The translations under genes were made by a program, and so were the position numbers. A stretch of 64,000 nucleotides of DNA, taken from the NCBI GenBank assembly GCA_002483345.1, contig DLHS01000016.1, forward strand, positions 333,177 through 397,176, in the 5' to 3' direction. Shown here one piece after another: positions 16,872-25,136 of the stretch; within the stretch, counting starts at the first letter, position 1, and every line of letters begins with the position of its first letter. Origin of the DNA: Bacteroidetes bacterium UBA7662 (GTDB lineage Bacteria; Bacteroidota; Bacteroidia; UBA7662). The notes under the pieces are model-generated. The model had not been told where the DNA came from. It worked only from the letters and a program-made list of their open reading frames with translations, and searched no databases.

Positions 16872-18005
16872 TCAGCTAAACCAATCCTGAATTTTAGCCC
16901 ACAATTCCTGCTGAATGGTGCGGTTGACAGATACAGCCAGAATAATGCTTACCACCAAACCTATACTCACATAGAGGATGTCTTTGAAGATCAGGTTGAA
17001 GGTCTTTTTGAGTTTGACACGTCCTCTTCGGAAGCCTGATGTTTTCATGCCTATTTCACGACCTGCCAGTAATCCGATGAATACCCAGGTAGTACTCATA
17101 GGTATCGTATTTACCTGGGTGAACCAGAAAAGTACCAGTGCATACACCAGATCGATCAGGGTAGCTGCCCGGACATCCTGAACGTTCGATTTTTCGTTGA
17201 CAATCCCCTGAATTTTATCGCCTTTCAGATAAAAGAGTATTCCAAGTCCCAGAAAGATAAAGGTTATGAAGAATGTTAATTCCCAGACACCCAGCTGCCT
17301 CGGGAGATATACGGCGATGTTGGCAGCATCCTGCGCAATCCATAAATACCATAAAAAGCCACTGGTAAGCCACTGACCCACCAGCCAGGCTCCGTGCGCT
17401 TTGCCTTTTTGTAATCTTTCAATGGGTCGGGCCAGTAAAAACCAGATCAGCAAAGCAGAGAAGAAAGCGACAAAATAACCTCCGGCACTTTTGGAAAACA
17501 TACCCTCTACGGTCGCCAGACTTCCCGAAAAAGAAGTGAGCAACATAAAGGTAGTGGAGACCGGTATTTTAAGCCTGGTAAGTATGAGGAGGATAACGGG
17601 AGCTGCAATCTGGAGGTAGCCAAAGTTGGTGGGGGCCTCCGTAAGTCCTTTGCTGGCAAGCCGCTGGAAGGAAACATCCCCGCTGTACAAAAACCAGCTG
17701 GTAAGAATAGCAGCTACAAATATCAACCCTATGTACAGCCAGAGCCAATACCATTTTCGCTCACTGTTAGATGCAATGAATGTCCCGATGGTTTGTATGC
17801 TATCGTTTGCTACAGCAGAATAACCGGCAAACATAAAGCCAACCCACATGGCAACTTGTGGATAGGGATAAAGAAAGCCGCAAAGAATGAGAGATGCGGC
17901 AATAAGCATGTAAAATTTACGCTCCTTGCGGGCATAAACCACAAAATATCTGACACGTTGCGAACTGGACAGGCCGGGTGACGGTGTATTCTTTCTCGAA
18001 CTCAT
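16872..18005 (-). CDS. PiT-like (inorganic phosphate transporter-related) membrane protein
   Basis: 377 residues with about ten membrane segments. It carries paired motifs resembling the two halves of PiT/PHO4 phosphate permeases: AVANDSIQTIG (A66-N67-D68) and PVSTTFMLLTSFSGSLATVEG in the first half, then IPMSTTWVFIGLLAGREIG in the second. The classical second ANDxxN is missing or replaced by DVRAATLIDLV. The N-terminus is a basic cytoplasmic stretch. Transport of phosphate or another oxyanion is likely, but this divergent group is usually left unnamed and the substrate is open. No PhoU-like partner gene is adjacent. Confidence 0.6.
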   Translation of the reverse strand: MSSRKNTPSPGLSSSQRVRYFVVYARKERKFYMLIAASLILCGFLYPYPQVAMWVGFMFAGYSAVANDSIQTIGTFIASNSERKWYWLWLYIGLIFVAAILTSWFLYSGDVSFQRLASKGLTEAPTNFGYLQIAAPVILLILTRLKIPVSTTFMLLTSFSGSLATVEGMFSKSAGGYFVAFFSALLIWFLLARPIERLQKGKAHGAWLVGQWLTSGFLWYLWIAQDAANIAVYLPRQLGVWELTFFITFIFLGLGILFYLKGDKIQGIVNEKSNVQDVRAATLIDLVYALVLFWFTQVNTIPMSTTWVFIGLLAGREIGMKTSGFRRGRVKLKKTFNLIFKDILYVSIGLVVSIILAVSVNRTIQQELWAKIQDWFS

Positions 18006-18095
18006 CAGCAGATTTGTGGTACAAAAGTGAGGTTATTTTACAATTCTCCCACGCTGCGTTAGATTATCTTTTTGTTAACAATTCGGTAATATAAG

Positions 18096-18485
18096 CTAGT
18101 TCTGTAAAGCAGGTGTTACCATGGTAAAGGATGGGATACCTACTTCAAACGTTTCATTGTCTATCTCTCTATACATGGTATAGGTGCCGCTCATCCGTCC
18201 GATTTGCGTTTTCAAATTACAAAAAGAAACGTACTGATGTCTTTCATTCGGCACAATAACGGGTTGTTCACCGACGACTCCTTCCCCCTCTACCTCCCGG
18301 ATATGGCCGTTTGCGTCGTGAATGAACCAATGCCTGCGCATCAGCTGAACGGCGTGAGGGCTCTTATTTACTATGGTAATCTGATACGCAAACAGATATT
18401 CTGTACTGTTGGGCACAGAGTACTGTGGCTGAAACTCGGTTTCAACCTGTACGGTAATGTTGTGGGTGGTACAGCTCAGCATCAC
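18096..18485 (-). CDS. apaG: ApaG-domain protein
   Basis: 129 residues, full length for ApaG. The single fibronectin-III-like beta sandwich is recognised from YLFAYQITIVNKSPHAVQL, RHWFIHDANG, EGVVGEQPVI and GRMSGTYTM. ApaG is linked in enterobacteria to Co2+/Mg2+ homeostasis and Ap4A metabolism, with unclear biochemistry. Here it follows paaD by 11 bp and is probably the last gene of the paa transcript; whether that is functional or positional is unknown. The start could be either of two adjacent ATGs. Confidence 0.93.
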   Translation of the reverse strand: MMLSCTTHNITVQVETEFQPQYSVPNSTEYLFAYQITIVNKSPHAVQLMRRHWFIHDANGHIREVEGEGVVGEQPVIVPNERHQYVSFCNLKTQIGRMSGTYTMYREIDNETFEVGIPSFTMVTPALQN

Positions 18486-18496
18486 CCGTAAAAATG

Positions 18497-18994
18497 CTAA
18501 ATGGGTTTGAATTGCTCAAATGCCTGGAGACAATCGTAGCAATAATGCATCGAACGGCATAAAGTTGGCCCAAATGGGGTCTTCATGGTGGTATTTTCGC
18601 TGTTACAATGCGGACAGGCCGTATGCTGCAACAGGCTGAGGTCAGGCTGATCTTTGTACTTAGGTGGCGGTGCAAGTCCGAAATTTCTGATAATCTCCCG
18701 GCCCTTATCGCTGATACGGTTGCTGCTCCAGGTGGTGTCAAAGTTGGTTTCAACGGTTACATCCACATAACCTAATCCTTCAACTGCCTCTTTCACCTGC
18801 TTTTCCATAAGCCTGATGGCCGGACAGCCTGAAAAGGTGGGTGTCATCATCACCCGTACCCGCTTGTTTTCTACCAGCACATCGGTGATAATGCCCAGAT
18901 CAACGACCGATAATACAGGAATCTCCGGATCCATCACCTGAGCGATAGCCTCCATAATCCTGTCCGTTTCGGTATCGCTGATAGCCGTTACCAT
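18497..18994 (-). CDS. paaD: 1,2-phenylacetyl-CoA epoxidase subunit PaaD
   Basis: 165 residues. The N-terminal half is a MIP18/DUF59 domain (VMDPEIPVLSVVDLGIITDV, TFSGCPAIRLME). The C-terminal tail has two zinc-ribbon-like CxxC pairs (CPHC and CYDC) with an additional cysteine between them, as in PaaD proteins. Family knowledge places PaaD in iron-sulfur or metal-centre maturation of the PaaABCE epoxidase. Its start overlaps the paaC stop by 7 bp, so the two are co-translated. Confidence 0.94.
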   Translation of the reverse strand: MVTAISDTETDRIMEAIAQVMDPEIPVLSVVDLGIITDVLVENKRVRVMMTPTFSGCPAIRLMEKQVKEAVEGLGYVDVTVETNFDTTWSSNRISDKGREIIRNFGLAPPPKYKDQPDLSLLQHTACPHCNSENTTMKTPFGPTLCRSMHYCYDCLQAFEQFKPI

Positions 18995-19761
18995 TCTGCA
19001 CTGGGGTCTACCCGGAATACTTCCGTCATTTCATCGAGTAAAGGTTGCAGATGTTCGGTATGATAACCATGGCGTCCACCAAAGGCAGGCTGAACAGCTT
19101 TCATATCCGGCATGGTTAATCCCCATCCGCTGAGCAGTCCTTCAATGTGATTGTACCACAATTCCTGCATGGCTTTTTCACCTTTAGAGATGCCGGCTTT
19201 TACCAGCATTTCTTCGTCTTCACAGGCTTCAAACAACCCCAAAGCCAGCGGAAAAACTTCATTCAGCGCGCTTTGCATACGTGCTTTGCTTTCCACATTG
19301 CCTTCGGTTGCCAGTTGTTTCACCCAGGTATCGGCATGAAAAACGTGGTATTTAATCTCTCCCTTCACCTTGCGGGCCAGTTTGGCCAGCGGCTCATAAG
19401 AAGAGAGTGCCCAATGATCGAAACGAATCTGCGCGGCATGGTCGAATAAAAAATGACGCATCAGGCTGAAGTCATAACCGCCGATGGGATATTCCACCAG
19501 CTGACAGCTGTAGAATTCCTTTTCGTTGCGCATAAACGCTACGGTGTCAGGATCGGCTTCTCCGAGGTGTTCGTGCAAAATGCTGTACAATCCAAGGGCA
19601 TGCCCGATTTTATCCTGGGCAATGGAAGAAAAAGCGATGTCTTCTTCCAGAATAGGCCCGAGGCCGGTCCATTCAGAGTTGCGGTGGCCAAGGATAAGGT
19701 GGTCATCGGCATGCACCAGCATCATTTTTTTGAGCGCGGCAGTGGTTTGTGAATCAAACAT
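18988..19761 (-). CDS. paaC: 1,2-phenylacetyl-CoA epoxidase subunit PaaC
   Basis: 257 residues from the chosen ATG at 19759-19761 (MFDSQTTAALKKM). An upstream in-frame ATG at 19788 would overlap paaB by 35 bp and add nine unlikely residues. It is the structural ferritin-like partner of PaaA. The di-iron ligands are eroded (QDKIGHALG instead of ExxH), as expected for this non-catalytic subunit, while KYHVFHADTWV and the EW end fit the family. PaaA-PaaC heterodimers epoxidise the aromatic ring of phenylacetyl-CoA. Confidence 0.95.
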   Translation of the reverse strand: MFDSQTTAALKKMMLVHADDHLILGHRNSEWTGLGPILEEDIAFSSIAQDKIGHALGLYSILHEHLGEADPDTVAFMRNEKEFYSCQLVEYPIGGYDFSLMRHFLFDHAAQIRFDHWALSSYEPLAKLARKVKGEIKYHVFHADTWVKQLATEGNVESKARMQSALNEVFPLALGLFEACEDEEMLVKAGISKGEKAMQELWYNHIEGLLSGWGLTMPDMKAVQPAFGGRHGYHTEHLQPLLDEMTEVFRVDPSAEW

Positions 19762-20137
19762 CGATCTGTGATTTTTTGTAGGCGTCAATTTTATCGTTCA
19801 CCTTGTAACCGGCCGGATCACGGTAGATTTTTTCGGTGGTGGTGCTGAAAATATCGGTATCATCATAATCCATGGCCAGTACATGACGGGTATTGACCAC
19901 CCACAGGTTTACGGTTTCTCCGCGGCGGGCAAACTGTTCCTTTGCAAAAACAAGGGCCATTTCATCCGACGGAGCATGTACGATGCCTACACAGATGTGC
20001 TTATCTCCCCGCTTTTTCTGATGAAAAACCTGGTAGGTCTGAAAATGATCTTCCTGCTGAAGTACATTGTTTTCGTAGGGGCTTTCCGCATCCAGCGCGA
20101 GCCTGTTTACACGGGGATCAAGGGATTGTATTTTCAT
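19754..20137 (-). CDS. paaB: 1,2-phenylacetyl-CoA epoxidase subunit PaaB
   Basis: 127 residues. The conserved PaaB core is visible: YQVFHQKKRGDKHICVGIVH, APSDEMALVFAKEQFARR and NLWVVNTRHV. PaaB is a small bridging subunit needed for activity of the epoxidase complex. It lies 7 bp downstream of paaA and its end overlaps the paaC start by 8 bp. The protein is longer than many PaaB versions because of an N-terminal segment (about 30 residues) and the C-terminal IYRDPAGYKVNDKIDAYKK stretch. Confidence 0.95.
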   Translation of the reverse strand: MKIQSLDPRVNRLALDAESPYENNVLQQEDHFQTYQVFHQKKRGDKHICVGIVHAPSDEMALVFAKEQFARRGETVNLWVVNTRHVLAMDYDDTDIFSTTTEKIYRDPAGYKVNDKIDAYKKSQIDV

Positions 20138-20144
20138 GGTACGG

Positions 20145-21137
20145 TCAGGCTAAGGGAATGGTATAACGTTCATCAGCTTTGTGCAGGGCAGCGCGTACCC
20201 AGCGACCATTTTGTTCGGAGGCCTTGCGCACCGCGATACGCTCACTGTTGCAGGGGCCGTTACCTTTGATTACTTCGTAGAATTCATCCCAGTCAGGATC
20301 TCCGAAATTCCATTTGCCGGTTTCCGGGTCTTTGCTGAGTGCTGTGTCGGGGAGAGTCAGTCCCACTTCCCAGATTTTAGGCACATACATATTGAGAAAC
20401 TGCTGCCGCATATCGTCGTTGGAGGCCATCTTCACCTTCCACCGCATGAGTTGTTCGGTGTGCTGGCTCATCACATCACTCGGGCCGAAGAAGTGCATGA
20501 TGGGTTTCCACCAGCGATTCAGGGCATCCTGAACCATCGAACGCTGTACCGCTGTACCCGTGGCGAGGTACACAAAAATGCTGTGCCCTTGTTTGAGGTG
20601 GAAGCTTTCCTCGTAACAAATCCGCTCCAGCGCCCGGCAATAAGGGCCGTAAGACCCTTTGGAATTGGCAACCTGGTTCACAATGGCCGCGGCATCGATG
20701 AGGAAGCCGATGACAGCGATATCCGCCCAGGTTTTAGCCGGATAGTTAAATACGTTCGAATATTTCGATTTGCCGTTGAGCAGGTCGTTGATCATGTCCT
20801 CACGACTCTTGCCAAGGGTTTCAGCCGCACTGTAAAGGAGCTGGGCGTGACCCACCTCATCCTGAACCTTGGCCATAAGCGCCAGTTTGCGACGGAACCC
20901 AGGGGCACGGGTAATCCAGGTGCCTTCGGGCAGAGCACCGATGATTTCTGAATGGGCATGCTGCTCTATCATGCGGATGAGCTGTTTGCGATAAGCCTGC
21001 GGCATCCAGTCGCGGGGTTCGATTTTTTCGCCGCGGTCGATGCGCGCCTGAAACGCTGCCAGCAAAGCAGGGTCTTCCTGAAGCTGTTCAGGTGCTTTTT
21101 TGCCTTCGCTGTCGTGGATATATCCTCCTCCGTACAT
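20145..21137 (-). CDS. paaA: 1,2-phenylacetyl-CoA epoxidase catalytic subunit PaaA
   Basis: 330 residues. Ferritin-like di-iron ligands are intact: KVQDEVGHAQLLYSAAETLG (ExxH) and RICYEESFHLKQGHS (second ExxH). RMIEQHAHSEIIGALPEG is a typical PaaA segment. The subunit adds one oxygen atom to the ring of phenylacetyl-CoA using O2 and NADPH-derived electrons. Those electrons normally come from PaaE, which is not in this window, so a reductase gene must lie elsewhere. The gene starts 11 bp after the TetR gene and is the second gene of the same transcript. Confidence 0.96.
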   Translation of the reverse strand: MYGGGYIHDSEGKKAPEQLQEDPALLAAFQARIDRGEKIEPRDWMPQAYRKQLIRMIEQHAHSEIIGALPEGTWITRAPGFRRKLALMAKVQDEVGHAQLLYSAAETLGKSREDMINDLLNGKSKYSNVFNYPAKTWADIAVIGFLIDAAAIVNQVANSKGSYGPYCRALERICYEESFHLKQGHSIFVYLATGTAVQRSMVQDALNRWWKPIMHFFGPSDVMSQHTEQLMRWKVKMASNDDMRQQFLNMYVPKIWEVGLTLPDTALSKDPETGKWNFGDPDWDEFYEVIKGNGPCNSERIAVRKASEQNGRWVRAALHKADERYTIPLA

Positions 21138-21148
21138 AGCTGTTGGAT

Positions 21149-21733
21149 TTAGGTAGTTTGATTGATTCCGTAAATAAACAATTCAGCCTGATGGGCCGCA
21201 ATTTCATGGGGTAAAAGGGTACCGTCGGGACGGTACCAGTCATACAGCCAGTTGAGCGACGAGAGCAGGCTCAGCACAGCGAGTTTCTCGTCCGTGGCCC
21301 TGAAATTACCTTCGGCAACTCCCTGGCGGATGATTTCGCTGAAATAAGCTTCGTACTCATTCCGCATACTGATAAAAACGCTCAGATCCGGCTCACTCAG
21401 ATGCCGCCATTCGTGCTGGAAAACAGCCGAAGCATCGCGGTGTGAGGTAATCACCTCTACGTGTTTCTCAATGGCCAGCCGCAATTTAACCGGAGCGGCC
21501 AGGTGAAGACTTTCCACCTGATGCCTGGCTTTGAAGAAGGCCTCTGCCATGCCAAAACAAATGCGGTGCAACAGCTCTTCCTTTGAACGCACATGGTTAT
21601 ACAAAGAAGCCGCCTCTATACCGATGGCCGATGCCAGGTCGCGCATCGACGTGGCCGCATAGCCCTTCTGCCGGAACAGCGTGGTGGCCGTATCGGTAAT
21701 CTGAAGCTTACGTTCGGTTTGGGTGACTGACAT
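21149..21733 (-). CDS. TetR-family regulator of the paa operon
   Basis: 194 residues. The N-terminal helix-turn-helix (about 14-60) shows TATTLFRQKGYAATSMRDLA, then IGIEAASLYNHVRSKEELL. The C-terminal ligand domain has no diagnostic motif; TetR repressors of paa operons (PaaR type) bind phenylacetyl-CoA. It heads the paaABCD transcript with 11 bp before paaA. A perfect palindrome CTAACGATCGTTAG lies 7 bp upstream of its ATG, between the -7 box and the start, so autorepression of the whole operon is the simplest model. Confidence 0.92.
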   Translation of the reverse strand: MSVTQTERKLQITDTATTLFRQKGYAATSMRDLASAIGIEAASLYNHVRSKEELLHRICFGMAEAFFKARHQVESLHLAAPVKLRLAIEKHVEVITSHRDASAVFQHEWRHLSEPDLSVFISMRNEYEAYFSEIIRQGVAEGNFRATDEKLAVLSLLSSLNWLYDWYRPDGTLLPHEIAAHQAELFIYGINQTT

Positions 21734-21740
21734 TGGCTAA

Positions 21741-21754
21741 CTAACGATCGTTAG
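21741..21754. promoter_or_regulatory. TetR operator of the paa operon
   Basis: CTAACGATCGTTAG is a perfect 14-bp palindrome abutting the -7 box (21755-21762). It covers the predicted transcription start, so a bound repressor would block initiation. The flanks extend partial symmetry (GCTAAC ... GTTAGC). Confidence 0.75.
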
Positions 21755-21762
21755 CAAAGATA
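21755..21762 (-). promoter_or_regulatory. -7 box of the tetR-paaABCD operon
   Basis: TATCTTTG on the minus strand, directly adjoining the operator palindrome. The -33 region is T-rich (TTTTTTAATC) without an exact TTTG. Confidence 0.55.
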
Positions 21763-21794
21763 GGTTTTGTACCTGATTAAAAAAACTGGTGGGG

Positions 21795-21866
21795 TATGGG
21801 GTCGGGTATTTTGCATATAGGGTCGGGTCTAGACCCGACCCTATATGCAAAATACCCGACCCCATA
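21795..21866. repeat. Perfect 72-bp palindrome
   Basis: Both 36-bp arms are exact reverse complements around a TCTAGA centre at 21828-21833. Each arm contains GGGGTCGGGTATTTTGCATA and a second GGGTCGGGT. An additional partial direct copy of the right arm follows (about 21865-21886). It lies between the divergent tetR and beta-helix lipoprotein genes, upstream of the latter's promoter. Confidence 0.95.
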
Positions 21867-21922
21867 TATGCAAATACCCGACCCCGCATCTCAAAACCCC
21901 TCGCCGTTTCAACCCAAACGTC

Positions 21923-21954
21923 TTTGGGATATATCAATCCCGCCCGTAACTTCG
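21923..21954 (+). promoter_or_regulatory. Promoter of the beta-helix lipoprotein gene
   Basis: TTTG at 21923-21926, exact 20-bp spacer, TAACTTCG at 21947-21954. It supports a start codon downstream of about 21960, not the long open frame reaching back to 21789. Confidence 0.55.
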
Positions 21955-21980
21955 TTGCTTTGTCTTCAAACCCCTGCGTA

Positions 21981-23363
21981 TTGCGTCTCATTTTGTTCTT
22001 TCTCCTGCCGTTGATGCTGTGGCTCGGTGCCTGCCGGCAGGATCGTTTCACGGCCAATGCTGATATTGACCTGCGTTTCGAAACCGATTCGGTGCTGTTT
22101 GATACGGTGTTTGTAACGGTTGGCACCATCACCAAACGGTTTAAGGTATATAATCCGACCAACCAGCACATCAGCATCGATGAGATTTACCTGGGCGGAA
22201 GAAGAGCCACCGGCAATTCCAATTACCGCCTCAACATCAACGGTCAGCCGCTGAACGATGCCCGCAATGTGCAACTGCACGCCGGCGACAGCATGTACAT
22301 TTTTGTGGAGGCCACCATCGACCCGAATTCATCGCTCACACCCTACCTGGTGGTAGATTCGGTGATGTTTCGCTCGGGCAATAAAACAGGCAAGGTAAAC
22401 CTTACCGCCTTTGGTCAGAATGCCTATTTCATTGGCAATGAGGTGGTACCTTGCGATACCACCTGGGCCAATAATCTGCCGATTGTGGTTTACCAGAGCA
22501 TACTGGTTGACAGCCTGTGTAAATTGACCATTCAACCTGGTACGCGGTTGTATTTTGCTAAAAACGCGACCTTGTTTGTACTGGGTACGCTGGAAGTAAA
22601 AGGCACCGCTGATCAGCCGGTTGAATTCCGTGGTGACCGGCTGGATCCTTTTTACAATGAGCTCTCCGGTGCCTGGAATGGCATCCATTTTTTGAAGGGC
22701 AGTGTCAACAACGTCATCGAACACGCGAAAATCAGCAATGGTACGCTGGCTGTGCGGGTAGATTCATTGCCTGCCAGTGGCTCAGCTCCCAATGTCAGGT
22801 TGCTGAGTACGCAAATCCGCAATTTTGCGGTGGCCGGTATTGTGGGCTTTACCGGGCATATTGAAGGCGATAATCTGCTGATCGCAGAGTGCGGACGTTT
22901 TAATGTTTATGGTGATCTGGGAGGCATTTATCGGTTCCGGCATTGCAGTTTTGCGAGTTATGGTTTTAACTTCAGCCGGTCTACACCTGTAGTACTCCTA
23001 AGCAATGCAGCTTATAATGGTGTCCCTTCTGAAATATCCGCCTCCTTCCGAAACTGCATCATTTATGGCAACCGACGCGAAGAATTTGTGCTGGATACCG
23101 CGTCCTCCGGTTCCTTTCAGGTAGAGCTGCGACACAACATCCTCCGGACAGAGCGGTCTGTTGACATAGGGGTGAATAATTTTTATAACGCAGATCCTCA
23201 CTTTAAAAGTCCGGTAACCGGTGTTTACGACATTGATACCCTGAGTACCGCCTTCCGGGCAGGGGAGAACCTTATACCGCAATTCAGCCAGCTGGCAACC
23301 GATCTGGCCGGTAAACCACGTTCGTTTTTACCTACACTGGGTTGTCTGGAAAGGGTAGAGTAG
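21981..23363 (+). CDS. Right-handed beta-helix lipoprotein
   Basis: 460 residues from a proposed TTG start. The open frame continues upstream to 21789 through the palindrome, but that part reads as repeat translation and lies before the promoter. From TTG 21981 the protein begins as RLILFFLLPLMLWLGAC, a good lipoprotein signal with the lipobox cysteine at residue 18. About 30-130 is a beta-sandwich (FKVYNPTNQHISIDEIYLGG). The rest has strand-turn repeats of a parallel beta helix (TIQPGTRLYFAKNATLFVLG, LEVKGTADQPVEFRG, GIHFLKGSVNNVIEHAKISN), ending with FLPTLGCLE. Many Bacteroidota carry such surface lipoproteins; function unknown. Confidence 0.8.
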   Translation: MRLILFFLLPLMLWLGACRQDRFTANADIDLRFETDSVLFDTVFVTVGTITKRFKVYNPTNQHISIDEIYLGGRRATGNSNYRLNINGQPLNDARNVQLHAGDSMYIFVEATIDPNSSLTPYLVVDSVMFRSGNKTGKVNLTAFGQNAYFIGNEVVPCDTTWANNLPIVVYQSILVDSLCKLTIQPGTRLYFAKNATLFVLGTLEVKGTADQPVEFRGDRLDPFYNELSGAWNGIHFLKGSVNNVIEHAKISNGTLAVRVDSLPASGSAPNVRLLSTQIRNFAVAGIVGFTGHIEGDNLLIAECGRFNVYGDLGGIYRFRHCSFASYGFNFSRSTPVVLLSNAAYNGVPSEISASFRNCIIYGNRREEFVLDTASSGSFQVELRHNILRTERSVDIGVNNFYNADPHFKSPVTGVYDIDTLSTAFRAGENLIPQFSQLATDLAGKPRSFLPTLGCLERVE

Positions 23364-23411
23364 CGGAAATAAGACATTTTTATCTTAATTTCGCCCAAAA
23401 CCAATACTACC

Positions 23412-24278
23412 ATGTATAATCCGAAGCATCAGCACGTCATTTTGGTACCTTATGATTTTACCGACCGGGGCGATTGTGCACTCGAACATGCCGGTATGAT
23501 TGCACGCACGGCCAACGATGAGGTGATGTTGCTGCACGTATACAATGCTGAAAGCAAGGCACGCTCAAAAAAACTGAAGATTACACTCAAAGAAGTGAAC
23601 CAGCAACTGGCCGACAGGGCGGCAAAACTGGCAACAACCTATAAGATAACCGTCAACTACCTGCTCGAAGAAGGCAGTGTATTTGATCTGATACCTGAGG
23701 TAGCCGGAAAACTTGATGCCCGGCTGCTCGTGATGGGAACCCATGGCATACAGGGTCTCCAGCACATCACAGGTGCCAATATCCTCAAGGTAGCTACTGA
23801 TTCCCCTGTTCCCGACATCATTGTTCAGGGGAAAGGCCCATCGGCTCATGGTTACAAAACCATCGTTTTCCCGATTGATTCATCCAGAGAAAGCAAGCAA
23901 AAAACCTTTCAGGCAACCGCTTTTGCCGAGCTTTTCGGAGCCAAAATCCTCATTTTCGCCTCCACCGAATCGGATGCCTTCGTGCGGCAACAGGTAAACC
24001 TCAACGTACAATTCGCAGAACGTACGTTCGGTCAAAACGGCATTCGCTACGAACTAAGCTATGAAGACCCCAAAGGCGCCTCTTTCCCCAAACAAATTGA
24101 AGCTTTCGCCATCGCACATTCGGCCGACCTGATTGTTATTATGACCGGACAGGACAGGGATTTGCTCGATATTTTCTCGAAATCGCCGGAGGAAAGTCTG
24201 ATCAACAACAAAGGTGAAATTCCTGTGCTTTGTGTAGATCCGCTCAACAGCCAGTTCGGCGCCATACTCGGCAGCTAG
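23412..24278 (+). CDS. Universal stress protein with two UspA domains
   Basis: 288 residues. The first UspA domain (about 8-140) has HVILVPYDFTDRGDCALEHA at its start and the nucleotide-binding-type loop MGTHGIQGLQHITGANILKV. The second (about 150-285) starts KTIVFPIDSSRESKQKT and is degenerate, lacking the G-x2-G-x9-G(S/T) loop (IVIMTGQDRDLLDIFSKSPE). Tandem Usp proteins are cytoplasmic and respond to starvation or stress; partners are unknown. A TAATTTCG sequence at 23386-23393 may be its -7 box. Confidence 0.92.
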   Translation: MYNPKHQHVILVPYDFTDRGDCALEHAGMIARTANDEVMLLHVYNAESKARSKKLKITLKEVNQQLADRAAKLATTYKITVNYLLEEGSVFDLIPEVAGKLDARLLVMGTHGIQGLQHITGANILKVATDSPVPDIIVQGKGPSAHGYKTIVFPIDSSRESKQKTFQATAFAELFGAKILIFASTESDAFVRQQVNLNVQFAERTFGQNGIRYELSYEDPKGASFPKQIEAFAIAHSADLIVIMTGQDRDLLDIFSKSPEESLINNKGEIPVLCVDPLNSQFGAILGS

Positions 24279-24318
24279 TTCAGACCGTCCACCGGCTGCA
24301 AAACATGCTGCAAAATCG

Positions 24319-24326
24319 TATTTTTG
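24319..24326 (+). promoter_or_regulatory. Probable -7 box of map-yebC
   Basis: TATTTTTG, exact TAnnTTTG match, 25 bp upstream of the GTG start at 24352. No clear -33 element. Confidence 0.4.
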
Positions 24327-24351
24327 CGCAGCCAAAAGCTATTCAAATACA

Positions 24352-25134
24352 GTGATTCATTATAAAAGTCCGGAAGAAATTGAGCTCATGCGGCTCTCAG
24401 CCCAGGTGGTGAGCCGTACCCTGGGTGTGGTGGCAGAGGCCATCCGGCCCGGCGTTACGCCGCTGGAACTCGATAAACTGGCAGAAACCTATATCCGGGA
24501 TCAAGGCGCTCTGCCCGGTTTTTTGGGATTATACAACTACAAATACACCCTATGTACTTCGGTGAATGAGCAGGTGGTTCACGGCATCCCGAACGAACGC
24601 CCGTTACAGGAAGGAGACATCATTACCATAGATTGCGGTGCCGTGCTGAACGGTTTTTATGGAGATCATGCCTATACTTTTGGCGTAGGGGAAATCGATC
24701 CTGCCGTACGTCGGCTGCTCGATGTAACCCTCGAATCGTTGCTGAAAGGAATCGAGCAGGTAGTGGCCGGCAACCGCATCGGCGATGTGGCTTTTGCCAT
24801 CCAACAGCACGCAGAAAAGAATGGCTTTGGCGTCGTACGCGAGCTGGTAGGCCATGGTATCGGCCGTAAATTGCACGAGAGCCCCGAAGTGCCGAACTAT
24901 GGCAAAAAAGGAACCGGACCTAAAATCCAGAACGGCATGGTGATCGCCATCGAACCCATGATCAATATGGGCAACCGCAATATCCGCCAGTTGAAAGACG
25001 GCTGGACGATTGTAACTGCCGATGGCAAACCCGCAGCTCACTTTGAACATGATGTGGCAGTTTTAAACGGTAAAGCAGAAGTTTTGTCGACTTTCGACTA
25101 TGTAGAAGCAGCATTAGCCAAACAAAAAGCATAA
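24352..25134 (+). CDS. map: Methionine aminopeptidase, type I
   Basis: 260 residues with a GTG start; no ATG lies upstream in frame. The metal ligands of the creatinase/MetAP fold are visible: D in IITIDCGAVLNGFYGDHAY (two aspartates), H in ELVGHGIGRKLHE, E in GMVIAIEPM and the last E in HFEHDVAV. It removes the initiator methionine from new proteins in the cytoplasm. It is followed after 2 bp by yebC, so the two form an operon. Confidence 0.96.
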   Translation: MIHYKSPEEIELMRLSAQVVSRTLGVVAEAIRPGVTPLELDKLAETYIRDQGALPGFLGLYNYKYTLCTSVNEQVVHGIPNERPLQEGDIITIDCGAVLNGFYGDHAYTFGVGEIDPAVRRLLDVTLESLLKGIEQVVAGNRIGDVAFAIQQHAEKNGFGVVRELVGHGIGRKLHESPEVPNYGKKGTGPKIQNGMVIAIEPMINMGNRNIRQLKDGWTIVTADGKPAAHFEHDVAVLNGKAEVLSTFDYVEAALAKQKA

Positions 25135-25136
25135 AC

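Noticed and set aside
21789..21980. Longer start for the beta-helix lipoprotein
   Set aside because: This stretch translates the palindrome and lies upstream of the promoter at 21923-21954.
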